A stretch of DNA of 64,000 nt from Euleptes europaea (taxonomy: Eukaryota > Chordata > Lepidosauria > Squamata > Sphaerodactylidae). Each line of letters begins with the position of its first letter. The stretch's first letter is position 1. Made by a program: the position numbers and the translations under genes. Below, one piece after another: positions 12,401 to 24,400 of the stretch. The notes under the pieces were generated by a model. The model saw nothing but the letters and a program-made list of their open reading frames with translations, was not told the origin of the DNA and did no database searches. The stretch lies in assembly GCF_029931775.1 (NCBI RefSeq), contig NC_079321.1, positions 2,449,001 to 2,513,000 on the forward strand, written 5' to 3'.

Positions 12401-15400
12401 GCCTGGTGACACGGCTTAAACCAGAATTCTTAACTGTAGCCAACGGTGCGCTTTCATGTCGCCCATGGGGGCCACAATGAAAATAATACAGGAAAAATTA
12501 AAATACTTTACCCCAGACTGCTCAGTTACTATACTGTACAAAAGAGCAAGAGTCCAGTAGCACCTTAAAGACTAACAAAATTCCTGGTAAAGTATGAGCT
12601 TTCGTGAGTCACACACAGCTCATCCCCAGCTGTGACTCACGAAAACTCATACCTTACCAGAAATTTTGTTAGTCTTTAAGGTGCTACTGGACTCTTGCTC
12701 TTTTCTACTGCTACAGACAGACACGGCTACCCATCGTGATCTATCTCCAGTTACAAATCTGCATTCTAATGCAAAGGACAAACTGGAAAAAGGAAGTACT
12801 GTTATGAAAGGTGTGGGCCCTGGACACTATTAGGATAGGGTATGTTGTGGGCAGCATGCTAGTTATTAGTCACCACTATTTAGGATCACAGTAGTGAAGA
12901 AGGAGAGAACGTAAGAACATAATAAAGGCTTACAGTCACCTTCCCTTCCCCTCCCCACAACAGACACCCAGTGAGGTAGGTGGGGCTGAGAGCTGTGACT
13001 AGCCCAAGGTCACCCAGCTGGCTTCATGTGTAGGAGTGGGGGAAAAATCCAGTTCACCAGATTAGATTCTGCCGCTCACGTGGAGGAGTGGAGAATCAAA
13101 CCAGGTTCTCCAGATCAGAGTTCACCACTCCAAACCCCCGCTCTTAACTACCACACCACGCTGGATGTTGAGAGAGGGGGAATACGATTGCTCTTTTAAA
13201 AGCATTTGAAGGGCTGTCATTTAGAGAAGGGCAGGGAGCTGTTTCAGTTGGTAGTGGAGGATAGAACTCATAATAATGGGTTTAAATGACAAGTGGGGAG
13301 ATATCAGCGGGACATTATGAAAAAGATTTTAACAGTAAAGGCTGTTCAGTGGTGGAATCGGTTGCCCAGGCATGTTGTGAGTTCTCCCACTTTGAAGGTG
13401 CTTGAAAGGAGGTTGGACAGTTATTGGTCAGGGATGCTTTAGGTCATCCTTCCTGGGGCAGGGGGGTTGGACTGGATGGTCTTCGGGCCCTCCCAACTTT
13501 TAAATTCTATGATATATGAGCAAGATCCAACCAATTTACGCACATGTACTTTTCACTGATTTCAATGGGAGAACTGAGTCTGTGTTTAAAACTTCTCTCT
13601 TGGAAATGAACGGAACTTAAGAGCTTAATTTTGGTTGGAACGTTCCTTATTTTCTTTTACAAACACATACAAAATGGGCACTGCATTTGGAAAAAAAACT
13701 AACCAAGAAAAATTTGGAGGGTGTTGCCAAAGATTTAAAAAAAAATGGATTATTAGAACTGGAGTCATCGCTTCAGAGTGGTTTTGTTCCTGTGATTCAC
13801 CTATAATGGCCTTCATTAAGCAAAATGCAAACATCTGAAATCTGCCTTTAAAAAAAAAAAAGGGAGAGAAGAAGGAGGAGGAGAAGTTGGTTTTTATATG
13901 CCGACTTTCTCTACCACTTAAGGAAGAATCAAACCGGCTTACAATCACCCTCCCCACCACAGACAGCCTGTGAGATAGGTGGGGCTGAGACAGTGTGACT
14001 AGCCCAAGGTCACCCAGCTGGCTTCATATGTAGGAATGGGGAAACAAATCCAGTTCACCAGATTAGCCTCCACCGCTCATGTGGAGGAGCGGGGAATCAA
14101 ACCCAGTTCTCCAGATCAGAGTCCACCTCTCCAAACCACTGCTCTTAACCACTACACCATGCTGGCTCTGACCCAAGTTTTCGACCATTTTACTTTCGTT
14201 AAATTCATATTGGACATGCTCATCTCTGGAATTCAAAAGAAGGAAAAAACAATATGAACAGGACTGCTTCTCAGAAGGGACATTTTTACTCTAAGGTGGA
14301 AGGAATTCATTGTAATCTGGTTACTTCCTCTCCCCACAACAGACACCTTGTGAGGTAGGTGGGGATGAGAGTTTGGAGAGAACTGTGACTAGCCCAAGGT
14401 CACCCAGCAGGCATCATGTGGAGGAGCGGGGAATCAAACCTGGTTCTCCAGATCAGAGTCCACTGCTCCAAACCACTACACCATGCTGCGCTTCTTTGCT
14501 TTTCACTGTGGCACTTCCTCGCTTTTCACTCCTGAGCTACACAGAACATGGACAGTAGAAAAGAGCAAGAGTCCAGAAGCAGCTTAAAGACTAACAAAAT
14601 ATCTGGCATTGTCTTGAGCTTCATTATTAGTTGTAATTCAGCATTCTCCTGGATTGAACAGAGATCTGGGATTTCTGTCTCATTACCAATGCTGATTTCT
14701 CCATGCCTACTACTCCTCTGCATATCATACCCAATCCAATTTCGCCTGCTAATGTCATTTACTTGCTAATGATATTTACCTGCTATTGCCACTGGGTGTC
14801 TGAATTCACTCTTCTCTACTTAAGGACAGATGGACTCCCATTCTGGCTGTATCTGAAGAAGTCAGCTGTGACTCAGGAAAGCTTATACCCCACCAGAAAT
14901 GTTGTTAGTCTTTAAGGTGCTACTGGACTCTTGCTCTTTTCTACTGCTACAGACAAACACAGCTACCCATTCGGATCTAGAACATGGACAGTGAGAGGTA
15001 CCTTTCTGTTCTTTCTCCTCATCCTCACTCGATGAAGCCAAGTAAGCTTGGAAGTCCATGTCCAGAAGTTCATCTTTCTTGAAAGTTCTGCTTAGGGACG
15101 TCACTCGTTCGTGATCTGTCTCATCCCATGTGATGTCTACCTTCAGGGAGAGCAAAAAAAAGAACTTTGTGAGATCTTGCACTATCAATAGGCTTTTAAA
15201 AATCACACATGATTACGGCTCTGTGCACTCTAAAAGCTCAGACACATAAAAGTCCTGATTCTGGGACTTAAAGATTCAGACTTAATGCTCAGAATTAGAA
15301 CTCACAGCTGCCAGCATCTTTTGCAGCACCCTAAAAGGCTTTGTGGCAGCTCTTTGGTGGGGGGCAGCATAGAAAGTTTGTTAAAGGCAAGGCGGCTAGA

Positions 15401-18400
15401 CTGTTTCCCTCACTTGCTTTGCTGGGGAAGTATAAGGAGTTTGCTAAAAGCAAGGTGTTGTGTGGCAATTAGGAGTGGTGGGCTTTAATCTGGAGAACCA
15501 GGTTTGATTCTCCACTCGCACATGAGCAGCGGACTCTAATCTGGAGAACTGGGTTGGTTTCCCCACTCCTACACATGAAGCCAGGCTGGGTGACCCTGGG
15601 CTAGTCACGGCTCTCTCCGAACTCTCTCAGCCCCACCTACCTTACAAGGTGTCTGTTGTGGGGAGAGGAAGGAGATTTTAAGCCAGTTTGATTCTCCTTA
15701 GAAGGTAGAGAAAATCGGCATAAAAAACCAACTCTTCTTTTCCCCACTGTTTTTTGGGAGACCGACTGCTTCCCATCGAGTCTACCATTTTGAAAGCTTG
15801 GGGCTGGTAAGTAGTCCTCCTTGCATGTTTACATGAGGGGGTGGAGAGAAGACATGGATGGGATGGGGCAGAATTGCTGCACGGGTTCGCGCAAGGAAGA
15901 GTAAGTAAGTGGATCCCAGGTCAAGGAAGGCTTGAAAAGTAAGAACTGGCACCTTGTACTGAACCCAGAAATGAATGGGCAACTGACTCTAAGATCTCGT
16001 CTTCCCTCACTTGCTTTTCTGGGGATGCTGCTGTAGCCTTTTACTTGACTGGGTCTACGTTTGCTTACTCCTCCCGTTTCCTCGCCTTAAGATCATGGTT
16101 TGCAGAGTAAACCATTCAATACATGCTCTTAAGCAATCCTGCACAACATGTGCATAACATTTTATTTATATTTGTTTATTTAATTCATTTATGTGTGTTT
16201 GTGTTAAGTGCCGTCAAGTCGCTTCCAACTCACGGTGACCCTATGAATCAAGGTCCTCCAAAACATCCTATCTTTAACAGCCTTGCTCAGATCTTGCAAA
16301 TTGAGGGGTGTGGCTTCCTTTATTGAGTCAGTCCATCTCTTGTTGGGTCTTCCTCTTTTCCTGCTGCCTTTTCCTAGCATGACTGTCTTTTCCAGAGACT
16401 CTTGTCTTCTCATAATGTGACCAAAGTACAACAGCCTCAGTTTAGTCATTTTAGCTTCTAGGGTCAGTTCAGGTTTGATTCGATCTATAACCCACTGATC
16501 TGTTTTTCTGGCAGTCCACGGTATCTGTAACACTCTCCTCCAACACCACATTTCAAAGGAATCTACTTTCCTCCTATCAGCTTTCTTCATTGTCCAGCTC
16601 TCACACCCATACATAGTAACAAGGAATACGATGGCATGAATTAACCTAATCTTGGTAGCCAGTGACACATCCTTACACTTAAGAATATTTTCTAGCTCCT
16701 TCATGGCTGCCCTTTTCAGTCTCAATCTCCTTCTGATTTCTTGGCTGCAGTCTCCCTTTTGGTTGATGATGGAGCCAAGGAATGGAAAGTCTTGAACAGT
16801 TTCCTCATTGTCAACCTTAAAGTTGAGTAATTCTCCTGTAGTCATTACTTTTGTCTTCTTGATGTTCAGCTGTAGTCCTGCTTTGGCACTTTCTCTTTTA
16901 ACTTTCAGCAGTAGTTGTTATCCTCACAGCAATCCTGTGGGGCAGGTTAAGCTGAGAGTGTGTGATTGACCCAGGAACACCCAGCGAGCCACCACGGCAG
17001 AGGGGGGATTCCAACCTGGGTCTCCCACATCCTAGTCCGATACTCCAACCACTACACCATGCTGGCTATAGAATACCAAATGTGTTTAGGACACACATTT
17101 CTGTTAGTCACTAGTTACCTGGCATCAGTATACCAATTAAAGATCATCATAAGAACATATGAACATAAGAAAGGCCATGCTGGCCCACCAAGTCCAACAG
17201 TCTGTTCACACAATGGCCAACCAGGTGCCTCTAGAAAGCCCACAAACAAGATGACTGCAGCAGCATTACCCTGCCTGTGTTCCACAGCACCTCATAGAAT
17301 AGGCATGCTCCTCTGATCCTGGAGAGAATAGGTAAGCATCATGACTAGTATCCATTTTGACTAGTAGCCATGAATAGCCCTCTCCTCATAAGAACATAAT
17401 ATACGCCATGCTGGATCAGACCAAGGGCCATCAAGTCATAGAATAGGCCTGTTCCTCTGATCCTGGAGAGAATAGGTATGTATCATGCATCTTCTCTTAC
17501 TGATTTATATTTCCTCTCCAATTTATCTTATTTCCAAGATTTAAAGACCGAAACGTGTAACAAACAATTTATGACAAAACAGACAAGTGCTTTTGAGAGT
17601 ACAAATCCCCTTCACCGAGGGATTTTCTTCGATCCTTTGGGGAAAATAGCTGTATCCATAAACAGCAAGCAAGGTTTAAAGAAGCCAATTTCAGAATGTG
17701 TTCCGCATCAAGCTGCCTTTTTTTAAAAAACAAGGGGATTAAATTATTTTGTTTTCAAGCACAGAAATATCTTGATTGTGTGTCCAGAAGACGTGCCTAA
17801 CATCCAAATGCCTCCTGGCATTCCGTACAACTTCAGCACACGTATTAAAAAAGGAAATTAGGGCAACAACAACAAGAAAGCAGTGATGTTTATGTTGAAG
17901 TTTTCTGACCCTCAATCAGCACTGTCAACTGCGTCTTGGCATCTGCGTGATGACAAGATGTGCCCGCTGGAATTTGTGGCACCAGCCGCCGGGGACCATT
18001 ACAGTTCATGCCTGGCTTTTGATAGCTCCAACAACCCTTCTGCCTCAAGCGCAATCACTGCGGTATTTACATAATCTACAAAATTAAGAACATGCAAAGC
18101 CAAACAAGTTCCAAAGAGCTAGGAAAACATTGTTAAGGTACCTTTGATGTCGCTACAGCAGCAGATGTGAAGAACTTCGGTTTATACGACGCTCCGTCCA
18201 CGTCTGAGGCCGTCTCCTTTGGCTCGTCGTCAAATGTCACGTCATCTGGAATAAATCTCAAAAGGCAAAGGAAAAAGAAGCGTTATTCAAATGGCAGAGC
18301 GCAAGGCTTCACAGGAGGAAAACAGTGTTAGGCCCGCTTCCTTTCCAATTAACGCCACACATATCAGCTGCAAGATAAACCGAGACATGTTCTTTGGGCT

Positions 18401-21400
18401 AAGTAAGGGAATCATAGAATCACAGAGTGGGAAGGGACCACAAGGGTCATCTCGTCCAGCCCCCTGCACAATGCAGGGAATTCACAACTACCTCTCCCCC
18501 ACATCCCCAGTGACCCCTACTCTACACCCAGAAGATGCCAACAAAACCCCTCCAGGATCCCTGGCCAATCTAGCCTGGAGGAAAATTCCTTCCTGACCCC
18601 AAAGTAATGATCGGCATTTCCCTGGGCATGTAAGAAAGGGCCACGAGAACCGAGCACTGACTCATCCCTTCCTGCCCTCCCTCTCATGATCTGCCTTAGT
18701 TTACAGAATCAGAGGGGGGAGGGAAGGCTGACCCTTTTGCTGACCACTGGGTTTGTCTGACTGGCTCCGGAACAGCTCCACTGAAAATGGCCAAAGTCCT
18801 ATTATTGGTGCTAAACCAGAGAAGACGGAGAACCGCCTTCACAAGCTGGAACCAGTGGCAAGGCCTTGGAGGAAGCAGTCCTGATCTTTGTGGGCATGAA
18901 GTTGCAAGTTCAATCCCCGGCATCGCCAAGAGGGCCGCAGGAGGAGGGAGGGAAGCTCCACTCTGTCAACATATGTCAAAGTTATGCCTAGTCTGCAGTT
19001 TGCTAAACAGATCATACTGATCAGAGTGACAGCTAAGTCATGTGATGAGGCTGGTCTGATCCAGTTTGTACAGCCAGGCATGGGGATTTCCAGAATGACT
19101 CATCTCAGGTGAACTGTGATTGGTCATGAATGTGTATATAAGTCTGTATAGTGAATGTGAGTTACCTATTGCCTGAAATATATATGCTGGCGGAGCATGC
19201 TGATGCTCAGAGCTGTGAATGTTAACAGCCAAAGAACTCTGTGTAGATATTGTAAATAAACTGTACATAGCAGAACTGCGTGGTCTGAAGTTGCTACCAG
19301 GTAAACTCCTGAAGTCCAGACAAGCTGTGCGCGACACACTCCACCAGCTTCCATCTGTTGCTGGTGCTCTGGAGCCAGCCTAGAATCAACTGACGACGTT
19401 GAATCTGTACCTGCCACACCCAGATATCACCCTGGTGTTTGTTAGACAGTGAGGGCACTCTAGACATGTAAAGAAGAGCCCTGCCAGATCAGACCAGTGG
19501 CTCATCTAGTCCAGCATCCTGCTTCAGTGGCCAACCAGTTCCTTTGGAGGGCCAACAAACAGGGCAGAGAGGCCAAGGCCTTCCTCTGAGGTTGCCTTCT
19601 GGCACTGGGATTCAGAGGTTGACTACCTCTGAACATGGAGGTTCCCTTTAGGCACCATGGCTGGTTGCCACTGAGAGACCTCTCCTTCAATTAATCTGTG
19701 TCACCCCCTTCTTAAAGCCATCTTGTGGCCATCACTACCTATATTCTACCCAAACTCTTCCATCAGATCTGATTTCTGACCTTCCTGTAATTTATTGTTG
19801 CCGATGACATTATAATGACATATCTGTGACTTTTAAGGTGGTGTTAAAACAGTATTAAAAGGATATAAAAAAAGGCCCCGGGGTTGTAGCTCTTGTATCC
19901 TGGGATAGCATCTTCATGCAAATATTAACCACAGACATTATGGAAGCTTCATAGCTAGAGTCCTCTAAAAACAAATGTATACAATAAACCCTTCATACCA
20001 CTCTGCTACCTCCAACCAAATAACCAACGAGAGCTGGGATGATGCACAAATCCAGACGAAGTGTGAAGTTCAACATTTGAATCTGCGCGCTGCTTTTTGG
20101 AGTTATGCCCCTTTGTTTTGCACGGAACTTTCCTGTACAAGCTTACAGAGTATTCTGAATTTATATCCAAGTTCTCAGAAGACTCGAAGATTCCCATGCT
20201 GAGGGAGCCAGGGGTGTCAAACACAAGGTCCAGGGGCCAGATCCAGCCCGTTGAGAGGTCTTATTCGGCCCACGAGCCAGCCACCCCCGCCCCAGTCCTA
20301 AGGTGTCAATGATCAAAGACTGTTAAATAAAACAAAATACTGAAAGAGTGTTATTGCGCTAAGCATGTTTGTATTTTTAAGTAAAAAATAAAGTAAAAAA
20401 TAATAGCATTAATTGGCTTTGCCTATGTCTTCTAGAAAGTTTGTATTTCTGGTACTTGGAATTAAATTTTATAGCACATGTGGCCTGGCCTGGCCAAGTG
20501 ACATTCGTGTCATATCCTGCCCTCTTAACAAATGAGCTCGACACCCCTGGTTTAAGCCCTTATGTCAGAATCAGCTTAAACTGAATAATTTTTAACTAGG
20601 CTTCTTTTTAAAAAAATCACTCAAGCAATCAATTTATTATACCTCAGGTCCACAAACGAACAACTGCTTTCAAATTCCAGCCCGTCGCATTCTTCATAAA
20701 TCTTATTGGCTGTGTCCGCAGAATCGCATTCAACGACGGCGTAGAAATATTTCAGTCGTTTAAACTGATAATCTCTCAGTTTCTCCTTATAAATGCTGCA
20801 AAAATGGAGATAGTTAAGTCAGTGTTACAGAAACTAAGGAACTGCCACGCAATATCCCCAGACCTAGATGGCTGAGGTCTAGCCCAATCTTGTCAGATCT
20901 CAGAAGATAAGCAGGGTCAGCCCTGATTAATATTTGGATGAGAGACCGTCAACGAAGTCCAGGGTCACAATGTAGAGGCAGACAATGGCAAACCACCTCT
21001 GAATGTCTCTTCCCTTAAAAACCCCATGAGGGGTCGCTATAAGAACATAAGAAAGGCCCTGCTGGATCAGACCCAGGCCCATCAAGTCCAGCAGTCTGTT
21101 CACACAGTGCCCAACCAGGTGCCTCTAGGAAGCCCACAAACAAGACGACTGCAGCAGCACCATCCTGCCTGAGTTCCACAGCACCCAATATAATAGGCCT
21201 GCTCCTCTGATACTAGAGAGAATAGGTATGCAGCATGACTAGTATCCATTCTAACTAATAGCCATAAATACCCCTCTCCTCCATGAATATGTCCACTCCC
21301 CTCTTAAAGCCCTCCAAGCTGGCAGCCATTACCACATCCTAGGGCAGGGAGTTCCACAATATAACTATGCATTGTGTGAAAAAATACTTCCTTTTATCGG

Positions 21401-24400
21401 TTTTGAATCTCTCACCAGCAGTCTGTTCACACAGTGGCTAACAGCTATAAGTCAGCTGAGACTACACAGCACTTTCTACTACCATGCTGCCAAGCAATAC
21501 ATTGCAATCGAATTTATTATGCGCTCATTGGGAAGGACTACGGAAGAGTACATGTCAGTGTATAAATTTCTATCCTGGATTCCAAGTCATGCGAACAATC
21601 CTACAACCAAAGACAAGACGCATACTAGCGAAATGGTTCAAGGCTCGTTTCCAACTCCCTTTCCTCCTACTGTGACATTGCTGGAGCATGAAGAGGCCTT
21701 AAAAGGTACTTTTCCAAACCCGTGACAGATCCTGCTCCTATTGGGACAGAAACCAGCAGTATAACTGGACATTCCGCTACTGACAATCAACTAGGTTCAA
21801 GGGAGGGGGATACTGAAATGTGCTTTAGCGCTTCTGTGTCCCCTGTAGGGATTTTTAAACTTTTTCTCCTTTGAAAAGCAGCTCCCCATACCTTCTGTAA
21901 CTTTCTTAATCTTCAAAACCAACTTGCTGTATTTATTTAATAGAAATTCCCTGATGCCAGACAAGTGAAGAAGTTGTGGCACCATTCTACGGGTTGCCCC
22001 AAAAGGTGCCTTCTGAAGAAGAAGGAGTTGGTTTTTATACCCCACTTTTCTCTACCTTTGTGTGTGTGTGTGTTAAGTGCCATCAAATCACTTCCGACTC
22101 ATGGCAACCCTATGAATCAATGTCCTCCAAAATGTCCTGTCTTTGACAGCCTTGCTCAGATCTTGCAAATTGAGAGCTGTGGCTTCCTTTATAGAGTTAA
22201 TCCATCTCTTGTTGGTTCTTCCTCTTTTCCTGATGCCCTCAATTTTTCCTAGCATGACTGTCTTTTCCAGTGACTCTTGTCTTCTCATAATGTGACCAAA
22301 GTACGATAGCCTCAGTTTAGTCATTTTAGCTTCTAGGGTCAGTTCAGGCTAGATTTGATCTATAACCCACTGATTTGTTTTTTTGGCAGTCCACAGTATC
22401 CGTAACACTCTCCTCCAACACCACATTTCAAAGGTATCTATTTTCTTCCTATCAGCTTTTTTCATTGTCCAGCTTTCACACCCATATATAGTAACAGGGA
22501 ATACGATGGCATGAATTAACTTGATCTTGGTTGCAAGTGACACATCCTTACACCTTTAAGGGTCTACCTTTAAGGAGTCTCAAACCAGCCTACAATCACT
22601 TTCCTTTCCTCTCCCTACAACAGGCACCTTGTGAGGTAGGTGGGGCTGAGAGAGGTCAGAGAGAGCTGTGTCTGGCCCAAGGTCACCCAGCTGGCTTCAT
22701 GTGGAGGAGTGGGGAAACCAATCTCCAGATTAGAGTCCACTGCTCTTAACAACTACAACACACTGGCTCTCACGTTAGCTCACATCCTGCTTCTTGTAGG
22801 TGCTCTTATTCACTTAAGAGGGGTCCTAACTTCCTTACCCACTCTTTGGCTGCAGCCCCCCCTTCTGTACTTACACATGAACACATAGAAACATAGAGCT
22901 GGAAGGGACACCAGGGTCATCTAGTCCAACCTACTGCACAACACAGGAAAATCACAACTACCTCCCCCCACTCCCGCAGTGACCCTACTCCATGCCCAGA
23001 AGATGGCCAAAACAAAAAACCCCAAGCAACAACAACCTCCATGATCCCTGGCCAATTTGGCCTGGAGGGAAATTGCTTCCTGACCCCAAAGTGGCAATCG
23101 ATATTTCCCTAGACATGTAAGAAAGGGCCACGAGAGCCAAACACTGACACATCCCTTCCTGCCCTCCCTCTCATGATCTGCCTCACAGAATCAGAATTGC
23201 TGACAGATGGCCATCTAGCCTCTGCTAAAAAAAAACCTCCAAATAAGGAGAGCCCACCACGTCCCAAGGAAGCCTGTGCAGGCTACATATAAAATTATCC
23301 GTTATAAAAACAATGTATTTTTCCCCATTACCCTTTTCCCCGGTTTATTTTCTGTATCCTTTGAAAAAATCAATTAAAAAAATTAAAAAGAATAAGAAAA
23401 AAAATATGTTACAAAATACTTATACACAGTTGATATACATTCAATATAAATGACCAATACTGGACCATATGCATTTCAGCCTGATTAGGCCTTCCTCAAT
23501 GGTCATAAATACAAACACTAAGTAAGTATTGGTCATTTATATTGAATGTATATCAACTGTGTACAAGAATTTTGTAACGGATAATTTTATATGTAGCCTG
23601 CAATACAGGCCCTGTGTTTTTAACAATTTTATAGTGTATGCCTTGTAATAAATATAATGGTTGGTCATCCAGTGCTGGAGGACAGCGCCATCTAGAGGTA
23701 AAAGCCCGCTGCAAAATAACAGGTCAAAGGTGTCTTTTGCACTGGGGATGGGATTTTGTGGTTTCCCATTCTGGTGCAGCTGCTGATTAAGCGCAGCAAA
23801 AATATTAGGTGGGGCTGAGAGAGTCCAGAAAGAAATGAGACTAGCCCAAGGTCACCCAGCAGGCTTCAAGTGGAGGAGTGGGGAATCGAACCTGGTTCTC
23901 CAGATTAGAGTCCACCGCTATTCACAACTACACCATGTTGCCCATATGTTTTAAAGGTTGTTACCCGCCCTGAGCCTGGCTTGCTGGGAATGAAGACAGG
24001 CTATAAAACTGAATGAATGAATGAATATTATGTCTGAATACATCACGGTCCATCTTAACGATGATGAAAATATCTTATCTGCTCTTTTTAGCTTGATGCT
24101 CAAGGACATACTTAAGGAGAGAGTTTTTTTTTTTAAAAGGCTGTTTCTTGACTTCAGCCTCAAAGAGTGACATCCTACTCTTGTGCATGTTTACTCAGAA
24201 CTAAATCCAACTGAGTTACCCCCCAAGCATTTACAGGACTGCAGGCTTCGAGGAATAGAAACTTGAACCGTATTAAATACCTGTCTTTCTCTGTGACATC
24301 GGCAGGAAGGCTTAATAGTTCTGTTGGCCCATTCACCTCCTCTTGTTTCATCCTCTCTTTCCCAAACTCGGAAGGATAAACCTAGAAAAAGCAGAACAAG

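Noticed and set aside
21372-21725. 117-residue plus frame
   Set aside because: Its start lies in a reversed CR1 and a 5S-SINE tail; the rest has no recognisable motif or splice support.
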